From an uncultured Mobiluncus sp. (GTDB lineage Bacteria; Actinomycetota; Actinomycetes; Actinomycetales; Actinomycetaceae): a DNA stretch of 64,000 nt. Where the stretch lies: contig NZ_CAMUES010000007.1 of assembly GCF_947087965.1 (NCBI RefSeq), positions 62,001-126,000 on the forward strand, in the 5' to 3' direction. The notes below the pieces were generated by a model that was given only the letters and a program-made list of their open reading frames with translations, searched no databases and was not told the origin of the DNA. Shown in pieces: positions 16,797 to 24,686 of this stretch (positions are counted from its first letter, which is position 1; every line of letters begins with the position of its first letter). Position numbers and translations under genes: made by a program.

Positions 16797-17632
16797 TGCG
16801 TAAGAAAATTTTGGTTACCGGGGCGGGCGGGTACATCGGTCGCCACGTTGTTTCGTCACTGCTTGGCAAAGGCCACCAGGTCTCCGTGGTCGATCGGCGC
16901 ACCGACGGTATCGACCCACGGGCCAAGATTTTGGATGTCGATATTTTTTCCGGCAGCGAGACTATCTACGATGAGCTGGAACGTCCCGAAGTCGTGTTGC
17001 ATATGGCGTGGCGCGATGGTTTCAAGCATAACTCCCCGGCTCATATTGATGATTTGGCTGCCCATATGCATTTCACCGAGAACCTGTTCAAAGGCGGGTT
17101 GAAAACGTTTGCCACCATGGGAACTATGCACGAAGTTGGCTACTGGGAGGGCGCTATTGACGAACACTGTGCGTGCAACCCGGAATCAAACTACGGAATC
17201 GCAAAGAACGCGTTGCGTCAGTTCACTTTCATGAGCGCTAAACAAAATGATGCCACGGTATTGTGGTTGCGCGCCTACTACATTACCGGCGATGACCTGC
17301 ACGGAAACTCAATCTTTTCCAAACTGCTGAAAGCCTCGCGCGACGGCCAAAAACATTTTCCCTTCACCATGGGAAAGAACCTCTATGATTTCATTTCGGT
17401 TGATGAACTGGGCGAACAAATCGCGGCGGCTTCAACGCAAACGGCGGTAACGGGGATTATCAACGTGTGCAGTGGCAAGCCAATATCCTTGGCGGAACGA
17501 GTCGAGGCCTACATCTTGGAAAATCATTTGGACATCACTCTGGACTACGGAGCCTTCCCCGACCGCCCTTATGATTCGCCTGGAGTGTGGGGCGACCCGA
17601 CGAAGATAAACCAGATTATGGCTTCGGCTTAA
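16796..17632 (+). CDS. NAD(P)-dependent short-chain dehydrogenase, sugar-nucleotide type
   Basis: This 278-residue protein has an N-terminal Rossmann motif TGAGGYIGRH and an active-site YGIAK tetrad segment preceded by TFATMGTMHEVG. It belongs to the extended SDR superfamily that reduces or epimerises nucleotide sugars. No RmlD gene is visible in the window, so this protein could supply the missing 4-reductase step; however, its motifs fit generic epimerase/dehydratases better than RmlD. It sits 41 bp after the 4-epimerase gene and 46 bp before the RgpF-like gene, supporting a role in the same polysaccharide. Confidence 0.78.
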   Translation: MRKKILVTGAGGYIGRHVVSSLLGKGHQVSVVDRRTDGIDPRAKILDVDIFSGSETIYDELERPEVVLHMAWRDGFKHNSPAHIDDLAAHMHFTENLFKGGLKTFATMGTMHEVGYWEGAIDEHCACNPESNYGIAKNALRQFTFMSAKQNDATVLWLRAYYITGDDLHGNSIFSKLLKASRDGQKHFPFTMGKNLYDFISVDELGEQIAAASTQTAVTGIINVCSGKPISLAERVEAYILENHLDITLDYGAFPDRPYDSPGVWGDPTKINQIMASA

Positions 17633-17678
17633 CAGTCCGATAGCGAGAGAACCTGGAACAGGGAAAAAGGGAGACTTT

Positions 17679-19565
17679 GTGGCAGCACTTGCACCCAATC
17701 CGAAACGTCTGGGCATATTTTTCTTCTTTGATGCGGATGGCGTGGTTGACGATTATATAGAAACCATGCTCGCCGACATGGTGAAAAACACGGCTGAACT
17801 GTGCGTGGTGGTGAACGGCAAACTGGATTCTGCCGGGCGGGCGCGCCTGGAAAAATTTGCCGACAAGCTGATTGTGCGGGAAAACGTTGGGCTTGATGCC
17901 TGGGCCTATAAGACTGCGTTGGATTCCTACGGATGGTCTCGGCTCGTGGAATTTGACGAAACGGTGCTGTTCAACGCGACCATTATGGGTCCGGTTTATC
18001 CATTCCGGGAAATGTTTGATTCCATGGGGACGCGCGACATTGATTTTTGGGGAGTGACGTGGTTCCACGAATATCCCGAGGATCCTTTCGGGACTACCCC
18101 GGAGGGGTACATTCCCCGGCATCTTCAGTCGCATTTTCACGTCTATCGCCGTTCCTTGGTCAGTGCTCCCCAATTCCAGGACTATTGGGATCATCTTCCC
18201 CCGATGTCAAGCTATTTAGATTCCGTCGGGAAACATGAAATTCCGTTTACAAAACGATTTGAGAACCTGGGATTCAAATCCGATGTCTATGTAAACACTG
18301 AGGATATGGAAGGCTTCACTAACCAGCCAATCCTGTTTGCCCCCAAAACTCTGATTGCGGAAAAACGCTGCCCGATTTTCAAGCGGCGCACCTTCTTTCA
18401 TCCCTACGATGATGTTTTGAACCAGTCTGTCGGTAACGCGGCGGTGGAGCTCTATGAATATCTGCGTGACCACACGGACTATGACACGAACTTGATTTGG
18501 AACAATGCTTTGCGCAGCATGAATATGGCGGATTTGGTGAAAAACCTAAAGCTAACCTATGTGTTGCCAACCCAGGCTCTGAACCCGCGCATTGAGACGG
18601 ATGCCCGCCCTCAAAAACTTGCTTTGGTTGCGCACGTGTACTACATGGATTTGCTGGATCAAACCTTGAAATACCTGCGTTCGATGCCGGAAGGCGCGGA
18701 CTTGATTATCACCGTCGGGTCTGAGGAAAAAGTTGCGCAAGTCCGTTCGGCCTGTGCTGGAATGCCTTACCACGTTGAGGTACGCCGCATTGAAAATCGC
18801 GGCCGTGACGTTTCCGCGCTGTTGGTAGGGGTCAAAGACATCATTGATAACTACGATTTGGTGTGCTTTTTCCATGATAAGAAAGTCACCCAACTCACCC
18901 CCGGTTCCATCGGTGACGGCTTCGCTTATAAATGCTTTGAAAATCTGCTTCCCACCAGGGAATTTGTCGAGAACGTGGTTAATAAATTTGCTCAGGAGCC
19001 CCGGCTGGGCATGATGTTCCCCACCGCTCCGAACCATGCGGATTATTTCCTGCCCTACAGCGTCGCCTGGGGTCCGAACTTTGAGGGCACCAAGAATCTG
19101 CTCCAGGACATGGGCGTCGAGGTTCCCCTCGACCCGCACAAAGAACCTATTGCGCCCCTGGGAACCATGTTCTGGTTCCGGCCTGCCGCCCTGGCACCGC
19201 TGTTCGCCAAAGATTGGCAGTGGGAAGATTTCCCACCCGAACCCAATGCTATTGACGGCACTCTGTTGCACTATATTGAGCGAGGTTACGGCTATTTTGG
19301 GCAAAGCGTGGGATATTTCAACGCGTGGCTGTTTTCGGATACTTTCGCGCGCATTGAGCTGACGAACTTGAGCTACTACACCAAAGAATTTTCTTACGGG
19401 ACAGCGCTACGTTTCGGCGGCGGCTCGGCCATGGAAATGTTGAAGTCCCTGCATTCACATAAAACCTTGAAAATGCGTTTGGCGCATTTCGCGAAAACTC
19501 GGTTACCGAAATCTTGGGTTGCCGTCCTGAAACGGGTCTACTTGCGCCGGAACGGGGGTAAGTGA
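17679..19565 (+). CDS. Rhamnan synthesis F (RgpF) family protein
   Basis: This 628-residue protein resembles streptococcal RgpF, which acts in assembly of rhamnose-glucose cell-wall polysaccharide. Both halves carry an N-x-G-x-D segment in a similar setting: IVRENVGLDAWAYKTALDS near residue 65 and EVRRIENRGRDVSALLVGV near residue 370, suggesting two related glycosyltransferase-like domains. The GTG at 17679 has AAAGGGAG upstream. The last four bases overlap the acyltransferase start. With rml genes and a Wzm/Wzt exporter in the locus, a rhamnan-like backbone or side chain is the likely product. Confidence 0.87.
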   Translation: MAALAPNPKRLGIFFFFDADGVVDDYIETMLADMVKNTAELCVVVNGKLDSAGRARLEKFADKLIVRENVGLDAWAYKTALDSYGWSRLVEFDETVLFNATIMGPVYPFREMFDSMGTRDIDFWGVTWFHEYPEDPFGTTPEGYIPRHLQSHFHVYRRSLVSAPQFQDYWDHLPPMSSYLDSVGKHEIPFTKRFENLGFKSDVYVNTEDMEGFTNQPILFAPKTLIAEKRCPIFKRRTFFHPYDDVLNQSVGNAAVELYEYLRDHTDYDTNLIWNNALRSMNMADLVKNLKLTYVLPTQALNPRIETDARPQKLALVAHVYYMDLLDQTLKYLRSMPEGADLIITVGSEEKVAQVRSACAGMPYHVEVRRIENRGRDVSALLVGVKDIIDNYDLVCFFHDKKVTQLTPGSIGDGFAYKCFENLLPTREFVENVVNKFAQEPRLGMMFPTAPNHADYFLPYSVAWGPNFEGTKNLLQDMGVEVPLDPHKEPIAPLGTMFWFRPAALAPLFAKDWQWEDFPPEPNAIDGTLLHYIERGYGYFGQSVGYFNAWLFSDTFARIELTNLSYYTKEFSYGTALRFGGGSAMEMLKSLHSHKTLKMRLAHFAKTRLPKSWVAVLKRVYLRRNGGK

Positions 19566-20791
19566 ACACAGTGAGCGAAACGACCGAAAAACGCGTGGAA
19601 TCACACGAATCAAAACCCGGGGCAAAGCCAAAAAAGCGATACTTTTACCTGGATTTTATCCGGGCGCTTAGTGTCCTGATTATCGTCCTGACTCACTTTA
19701 ACAACCCTTACCTGTCTACGGGTGGTTATCTGATTACTAACCAACCCTTCGGAGTGTATGTGGGCAGTCTGGGGGTGTCCTTGTTCCTGATTATTTCCGG
19801 GACGGCACTGAGCTTTACGTATAAACGGCCGCTGGATTTTAAAAAATACTTTAAAAAACGTTTCCTGGGAATCTACCCCATGTTTTGGATGGCTTGGGCG
19901 GTAGGAACTTTATCTCTGTTTGTGATCCATAACGGGGTCCCGCTCAATGCCGCCCCAGCTCGCACTTTCGTGTTTACGTTCTTCGCGGTAGATGGCTTGG
20001 TGGCAAACTTCGGAGTGCAAACCATGTATTTGCTTGGTGAGTGGTTCCTAGGTTTCATTGTCCTGTTCTATATTGTGTTCCCGCTGCTACTGTGGGCGGT
20101 GCAGCGTTTCCCCGTGGTTACTGCCATAGTGGGTCTGGCAATCTATGTCGGTACCTGGTACTTCTTGCACTCAACTCCGCACAGTTTTCCTAACGGGGTC
20201 ATTTTGCCGTTGCGGCTTCCCGAATTGCTGTTCGGAATCTATTTCGGTTCTTTCTTTCGGGAAGGGAAAGTCCATCCGCTGCTGGTGTTCCCCGCGGCTG
20301 CCGTTTTAGGTTTGAGCACGGCTTTTCCGAATTTTGACGAGGACATCGCGCTGACCTGGGTGGGAATTGCGGCTTTCATTATTCTTGCGGTTGTGGCACG
20401 TTATGTGGACTTCAACATTGTCAAGGTGCCCATCAATCTCATTTCTAAGTATTCATACGCCATCTTCCTGGTACACCACGTGGTGATTATGGAACTGTAT
20501 TTCCACCTGGACTGGAAAGACTTTGTGCCCTTGCAACGTTGGATGATGCTGGCGGTCGTGTGCGTTCTGACCTATGTGCTGGCCGTAGGGCTTTATCACA
20601 GTCATGGAGTCGTGATGCGTTACGTTTTCAAAGCGTTGGAGCGCCCGCAGCGGGAAGCGGCAAATCCAGCTGGAATCGGTTCTAACCCTAATGCCTTGGG
20701 CAGACCGGAAACTGGGAACCCCGGCGCTTTGGAAGGTGAGGCTGTTGCACAGCTAACTGGAAATAATGAGCCTGTCGAAAAAACAGAGTAA
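19562..20791 (+). CDS. Membrane acyltransferase, OafA/YrhL (acyltransferase 3) family
   Basis: This 409-residue protein has about ten membrane helices between residues 28 and 360. It begins with YFYLDFIRALSVLIIVLTHF, the conserved first helix of acyltransferase 3 proteins with the active-site histidine at the end of the helix. The segment SLGVSLFLIISGTALSF is the family's second signature. It probably O-acetylates (or otherwise acylates) surface sugars. The start may be GTG 19562, overlapping the RgpF gene by 4 bp, or GTG 19571. Residues after about 365 are a polar low-complexity tail. Confidence 0.9.
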   Translation: MNTVSETTEKRVESHESKPGAKPKKRYFYLDFIRALSVLIIVLTHFNNPYLSTGGYLITNQPFGVYVGSLGVSLFLIISGTALSFTYKRPLDFKKYFKKRFLGIYPMFWMAWAVGTLSLFVIHNGVPLNAAPARTFVFTFFAVDGLVANFGVQTMYLLGEWFLGFIVLFYIVFPLLLWAVQRFPVVTAIVGLAIYVGTWYFLHSTPHSFPNGVILPLRLPELLFGIYFGSFFREGKVHPLLVFPAAAVLGLSTAFPNFDEDIALTWVGIAAFIILAVVARYVDFNIVKVPINLISKYSYAIFLVHHVVIMELYFHLDWKDFVPLQRWMMLAVVCVLTYVLAVGLYHSHGVVMRYVFKALERPQREAANPAGIGSNPNALGRPETGNPGALEGEAVAQLTGNNEPVEKTE

Positions 20792-20794
20792 ACA

Positions 20795-20814
20795 TACCTT
20801 GACCAAGGTAGGCT
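20795..20814. promoter_or_regulatory. Inverted repeat next to a possible rmlB promoter
   Basis: TACCTTG (20795-20801) and CAAGGTA (20804-20810) form a perfect 7-bp inverted repeat with a 2-bp spacer. TAGGCT at 20809-20814 could be a -10 box. The arrangement looks like an operator, or a very small hairpin, in the 52-bp gap before rmlB. Confidence 0.3.
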
Positions 20815-20843
20815 GGAAAGCGTCGAAATAAAGGAGGAACTTC

Positions 20844-21836
20844 ATGCACGTTTTGGTCACCGGCGGAGCCGGTTTCATTGGCGCTAACTTTGTCCACACG
20901 ACTGTGGAGGATTACCCGGATGCTACCGTGACGGTGCTGGATAAGCTGGGCTATGCCGGTAATCCGGACTCGATTGCGGGGCTGGATCGGGTGAACCTGG
21001 TGGTCGGTGACCTGGCCGACCGCGACTTGGTGGACTCCCTTGTGAAGGACGCTGACCTGGTGGTTCATTTCGCTGCCGAGTCCCACAATGACAACTCGCT
21101 GGTAGATCCGTCACCGTTTATCTATTCCAACCTGGTGGGCACCTTCCATATCCTCGAGGCCTGCCGGCGCCACCACGTGCGCCTCCACCACATCTCGACC
21201 GATGAAGTCTATGGCGACCTGGCGCTAGACGACCCCCACAAGTTCACTCCCGAAACTCCCTACTGGCCCTCCTCGCCCTACTCGGCCTCAAAAGCGGGGT
21301 CCGATATGCTGGTGCGCGCCTGGGTGCGTTCCTTTGGGGTGGAAGCGACTATTTCAAACTGTTCAAACAACTACGGACCCTATCAGCACGTGGAAAAGTT
21401 CATTCCCCGCATGATTACAAACCGCATCGACGGGGTGCGTCCGCGCCTGTACGGCGATGGTTTGAATGTGCGCGATTGGATCCATGTGCATGACCACAAC
21501 ACTGCCGTGTGGGCCATTATTGAGAAAGGCCGCTTGGGCGAAACCTACCTGATTGGCGCCAACGGCGAGAAAAACAACCTGGAAGTCGTGCAAACTCTGA
21601 ACCGGATGATGGGATTCCCCGAAGACGACTTCGACCATGTTAAGGACCGTCCCGGTCACGACCGGCGTTACGCGATTGACAACACGAAGCTGTGTCAGGA
21701 AACTGGCTGGACCCCGCGGTTTACCTCGTTTGAGGAGGGTCTGCGTGACACTATCGACTGGTACACCGCCCACGAGGACTGGTGGCGTCCGGCAAAGGAA
21801 GCAACTGAGGCAAAATACGCGAAACAGGGCCACTAG
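20844..21836 (+). CDS. rmlB: dTDP-glucose 4,6-dehydratase
   Basis: RmlB converts dTDP-glucose to dTDP-4-keto-6-deoxyglucose using bound NAD. The 330-residue protein has the N-terminal TGGAGFIGANF motif, the HISTDEVYGDL strand with the catalytic Asp-Glu pair and YSASKAGSD with the Tyr/Lys pair, all standard for RmlB. The ATG at 20844 has an excellent AAGGAGGAA ribosome site. It ends the plus-strand sugar-gene run and is convergent with rmlA, separated by a perfect bidirectional terminator. Together they feed RmlC at 5961. Confidence 0.95.
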   Translation: MHVLVTGGAGFIGANFVHTTVEDYPDATVTVLDKLGYAGNPDSIAGLDRVNLVVGDLADRDLVDSLVKDADLVVHFAAESHNDNSLVDPSPFIYSNLVGTFHILEACRRHHVRLHHISTDEVYGDLALDDPHKFTPETPYWPSSPYSASKAGSDMLVRAWVRSFGVEATISNCSNNYGPYQHVEKFIPRMITNRIDGVRPRLYGDGLNVRDWIHVHDHNTAVWAIIEKGRLGETYLIGANGEKNNLEVVQTLNRMMGFPEDDFDHVKDRPGHDRRYAIDNTKLCQETGWTPRFTSFEEGLRDTIDWYTAHEDWWRPAKEATEAKYAKQGH

Positions 21837-21861
21837 ACAAAGCCGCTGTAGCTATTTTGCG

Positions 21862-21908
21862 ATTAAATCGGGGTTGCTGGTCATATAGACCAGCAACCCC
21901 GATTTAAT
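21862..21908. terminator. Bidirectional terminator between rmlB and rmlA
   Basis: ATTAAATCGGGGTTGCTGGTC (21862-21882) and its exact reverse complement (21888-21908) form a 21-bp perfect stem with a 5-nt ATATA loop. The A/T-rich ends provide T-rich tails in both directions, which suits the convergent rmlB and rmlA genes. Confidence 0.9.
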
Positions 21909-21934
21909 CCCCGATTTCTGACAAATCTGGGGCG

Positions 21935-22798
21935 TTAGGCTTCCAGCAGCCCCAGCAGGTAGTCCCCGTAGCCGGATTTCCGCAGCGGCTCGGCGCGTTC
22001 GGCCAGCTCCGCGTCACTCAAAAATCCCCGACGCCAAGCGGCTTCTTCGGGGCAGCCCACTTTCAGGTCTTGGCGTTTTTCCACGGTTCGCACGAAAGCA
22101 GTCGCGTCCGCCAGGGAATCAAAAGTCCCGGTGTCCAGCCAGGCCGTGCCGCGTGGCAGGACCTCAACCTGCAGTTTCCCCGCTTCGAGGTAAACCCGGT
22201 TGACGTCCGTAATCTCGTATTCTCCGCGGGCACTGGGTTTCAAATCCCGGGCAATCCCTACCACGTCATTGTCATAGAAATACAGACCCGGCACGGCATA
22301 GTTTGACTTGGGCTGCGCGGGTTTTTCCTCAATGGAAATGGCGCGGAAGTTCTCATCGAATTCCACGACGCCGTAAGCCTTGGGGTTGTGGACATGGTAG
22401 GCAAATACAGCCCCGCCATCAATACCCTTAAAGCGCTGCAGCTGGTCGCCCATGCCCGGACCATAGAAAATATTGTCGCCCAGCACCAGGGCGGCTTCTT
22501 CCGAACCGATGAAGTCCGCCCCCAGCACGAACGCCTGAGCCAGGCCGTTGGGGACCTCTTGCACCTGATATTCCAGGTGAATCCCGAACTGGGAGCCGTC
22601 GCCGAGCAGACGGTGGAAAGACGAGGCATCGTGCGGGGTGGTGATGACCAGGATGTCTTGAATCCCGGCCAGAATCAAGGTCGTCAGGGGGTAGTACACC
22701 ATCGGCTTGTCATAGACCGGCACCAGCTGTTTCGAGGTGCCCAAAGTGATGGGATGTAAACGAGTGCCGGACCCGCCGGCCAAAATAATTCCACGCAT
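21935..22798 (-). CDS. rmlA: Glucose-1-phosphate thymidylyltransferase
   Basis: RmlA makes dTDP-glucose from glucose-1-phosphate and dTTP, the first step of the rhamnose pathway. The 287-residue protein has LAGGSGTRLHPIT and the SKQLVPVYDKPMVYYPL signature, plus LVLGDNIFYG with the metal-binding aspartate and GTAWLDTGT. I chose the ATG at 22796-22798, where the family begins; the frame is open further upstream, but no homologous sequence would be gained and manA's region would be overlapped. On its strand, TAGGCT (22811-22806) lies seven bases before the start with no ribosome site, suggesting a leaderless transcript. Confidence 0.95.
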   Translation of the reverse strand: MRGIILAGGSGTRLHPITLGTSKQLVPVYDKPMVYYPLTTLILAGIQDILVITTPHDASSFHRLLGDGSQFGIHLEYQVQEVPNGLAQAFVLGADFIGSEEAALVLGDNIFYGPGMGDQLQRFKGIDGGAVFAYHVHNPKAYGVVEFDENFRAISIEEKPAQPKSNYAVPGLYFYDNDVVGIARDLKPSARGEYEITDVNRVYLEAGKLQVEVLPRGTAWLDTGTFDSLADATAFVRTVEKRQDLKVGCPEEAAWRRGFLSDAELAERAEPLRKSGYGDYLLGLLEA

Positions 22799-22858
22799 GA
22801 AACCAAGCCTACCAACCAAAAGCTCCCCGAAAGTACTAATGAACGGCGAAAACCTCCC

Positions 22859-22864
22859 TAAAAT
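22859..22864 (+). promoter_or_regulatory. -10 box of manA
   Basis: TAAAAT lies 30 bp before the manA start, giving a leader of about 24 nt that contains the GAAAGGGG ribosome site. The 96-bp gap is shared with the divergent leaderless rmlA promoter. Confidence 0.4.
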
Positions 22865-22894
22865 TAATCCCAAGCAAACGAAAGGGGAAACGCC

Positions 22895-24106
22895 GTGGAG
22901 CGCATCGGAGGGATTGAGAAACGTTACGCCTGGGGCTCGGATACGGCTATCCAGGAGCGCTTTGGCATCGGTACGCCCGGTCAGACGCTGGCAGAAGTGT
23001 GGTTCGGTGCTCACCAGCTGTCGCCCTCGGTCCTGCTCGACGCGTCGGGGCAGCCCGAGGAGGACCCCTTGACTTTGGAGGACTGGATTGCAGCTGACCC
23101 TGTGGGCACTCTGGGGGCTTCGGTGGTGGAGCGCTTTGGGCCGCGCTTGCCCTACCTGATGAAGTTCATCGCCCCGAAACGCCCGCTGTCCCTGCAGGTA
23201 CACCCGGATCGGGAGCGCGCCGCAGCCCGCTACAAAGCCGAGGAATTGGCGGGTATCCCGCTGGATTCCCCGCAGCGGCTGTACAAGGACCCCAACTATA
23301 AACCCGAACTCATCTATGCAATCACGAAGTTCGAGGCGCTGGCGGGGTTTCGGGCGCCCCGGCGCATCATCGAAATCTTCGCTGACTTGGACACGGAGCT
23401 AGCGGTGCAAATCGTGTCTATGCTGCGAGACAATACGTCTCCTGAGGGTATCCGCACGGTGGTGGATCGGCTCTTGTCTCCGCATACGACCCCACAAGCG
23501 GCGCAGGTCGAGGCCACGGTGGCGGCGATGACGGACCGTCTGCAGGCGGGGACTTCACCGTCCGTGCGGGTGGACCGTACCGTGATGGGTTTGGCGCGTT
23601 CCTATCCGGGAGATGCCGGAGCGGTGGTGGCAGCGATGCTGAACCCGGTGACGCTGCGGCCGGGGGAAGTGCTGTTTACGCCTCCTGGCGGGATTCACGC
23701 CTATCTGTCCGGGCTGGGTGTGGAAGTCATGGCCAGCTCAGATAACGTGCTGCGGGCAGGGCTGACTGAAAAACACGTGGATTGTCAGGAACTGTTGAAC
23801 TGCCTGGATTATGTCGCCGCCCCGCCGGTACGCATCGCCCCGGAGTGGGTGACGGAATCGACCCAGGTGTTCTATGCCCCGGTGGACGATTTCGAGTTTT
23901 CCGTGACCCGCCTGGACGGGCGGGAACTGGCGCTGCCCGGTCACGGCGGACGGTTGATTCTGTGTCTCGAAGGCACTCCAACCTTGCGTGATGGAGCGAC
24001 TGCCGGTTTGGTGCTGCACCCGGGAGAAGTTGTGTTTGTGCGGGCGGATAAGGTCCCGGTCTATGCCGCCGGAACCGGGATTGTGCTCCAGGCGGACATC
24101 CCCTGA
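22895..24106 (+). CDS. manA: Mannose-6-phosphate isomerase, class I
   Basis: ManA interconverts fructose-6-phosphate and mannose-6-phosphate, the entry to mannose and GDP-mannose glycans. The 403-residue protein is full length. Zinc ligands are visible in LSLQVHPD (Gln and His), YKPELIYA (Glu) and PGGIHAYL (His). The start is GTG 22895 with AAAGGGGAA upstream. In mycobacteria manA also lies near whiB2 and cell-wall sugar genes, and here whiB2 follows, so the neighbourhood is conserved in outline. Confidence 0.95.
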   Translation: MERIGGIEKRYAWGSDTAIQERFGIGTPGQTLAEVWFGAHQLSPSVLLDASGQPEEDPLTLEDWIAADPVGTLGASVVERFGPRLPYLMKFIAPKRPLSLQVHPDRERAAARYKAEELAGIPLDSPQRLYKDPNYKPELIYAITKFEALAGFRAPRRIIEIFADLDTELAVQIVSMLRDNTSPEGIRTVVDRLLSPHTTPQAAQVEATVAAMTDRLQAGTSPSVRVDRTVMGLARSYPGDAGAVVAAMLNPVTLRPGEVLFTPPGGIHAYLSGLGVEVMASSDNVLRAGLTEKHVDCQELLNCLDYVAAPPVRIAPEWVTESTQVFYAPVDDFEFSVTRLDGRELALPGHGGRLILCLEGTPTLRDGATAGLVLHPGEVVFVRADKVPVYAAGTGIVLQADIP

Positions 24107-24171
24107 CACGAGTCAGCAATTAGTCCCAAACCTGTTTTTGTGGCAAACGTTCCACGGGCGTGTCGAACCTA

Positions 24172-24187
24172 TGTGACATATCTCACA
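24172..24187. promoter_or_regulatory. CRP/GlxR-like operator upstream of whiB2
   Basis: TGTGA-CATATC-TCACA is an exact match to the TGTGA-N6-TCACA palindrome bound by CRP/FNR-family proteins such as mycobacterial Crp and corynebacterial GlxR. It lies in the 256-bp gap between manA and whiB2, about 110 bp before a possible whiB2 transcription start. The regulator itself is not in this window. Confidence 0.6.
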
Positions 24188-24254
24188 TTTGCTCTCGAGC
24201 TGTGCAATTGGTGGATTTTCGCATGCTTGAGCCAAACTCGGCGCCTGAAACCAC

Positions 24255-24282
24255 TTGAACTATTGAATCACACGCGTGTAAC
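24255..24282 (+). promoter_or_regulatory. Possible whiB2 promoter
   Basis: TTGAAC (24255-24260) and TGTAAC (24277-24282) are separated by 16 bp. The -10 box overlaps a perfect 10-bp palindrome ACACGCGTGT (24270-24279). The untranslated leader would be about 75 nt and includes the GGTGAAGGG ribosome site of whiB2. Confidence 0.35.
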
Positions 24283-24362
24283 TTAGAGGTAACGGTTTTG
24301 GTGTCCCTGAGACGCGACGCCAAATTTACAGAAGTTGTCAGAGCGAATGAGGTGAAGGGTCC

Positions 24363-24656
24363 TTGTGGAATCTGTTTGGTGAAGGCGATCTCGATTTCGC
24401 TGATGCAACCCCAGAGATCGACGAAATTCTCAATGGACCGCTGGCCTGGCAGGCTCAGGCACTGTGCGCGCAAACCGACCCGGAGGCTTTTTTCCCGGAA
24501 AAAGGCGGTTCGACCCGTGAAGCGAAAAACGTTTGCTCCCGCTGCCCGGTCAAGGCCGAGTGTCTGCAATACGCGCTGGAAAACGACGAACGTTTTGGAA
24601 TCTGGGGCGGTTTGTCCGAGCGGGAACGTCGTCGTATGAAGCGTCGCGCGTCCTGA
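24363..24656 (+). CDS. whiB2: WhiB-family iron-sulfur regulator (WhiB2/WhmD type)
   Basis: This 97-residue protein binds a 4Fe-4S cluster through Cys35, Cys58, Cys61 and Cys67 and carries the GIWGG turn (79-83) and a basic RERRRMKRR end. The segment ALCAQTDPEAFFPEKGGSTR matches the WhiB2/WhmD subgroup, needed for septation in mycobacteria and Streptomyces (WhiB), rather than WhiB1. The start is TTG 24363: an in-frame stop at 24348-24350 leaves it as the only candidate, and GGTGAAGGG precedes it. It sits between manA and a large cell-wall-type glycosyltransferase, as in other actinobacteria. Confidence 0.95.
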   Translation: MWNLFGEGDLDFADATPEIDEILNGPLAWQAQALCAQTDPEAFFPEKGGSTREAKNVCSRCPVKAECLQYALENDERFGIWGGLSERERRRMKRRAS

Positions 24657-24686
24657 CCCCAATGCGGACGTAATATCCTTAACTCT

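Noticed and set aside
18260..18290. A tRNA T-arm-like GGATTCAAATCC string
   Set aside because: It lies inside the RgpF-like coding sequence and no cloverleaf can be drawn around it.
21935..23203. Longer rmlA reading of 422 codons
   Set aside because: The family N-terminus MRGIILAGGSGTR begins at 22798; the extra 135 residues would run antisense into manA and have no counterpart in RmlA.
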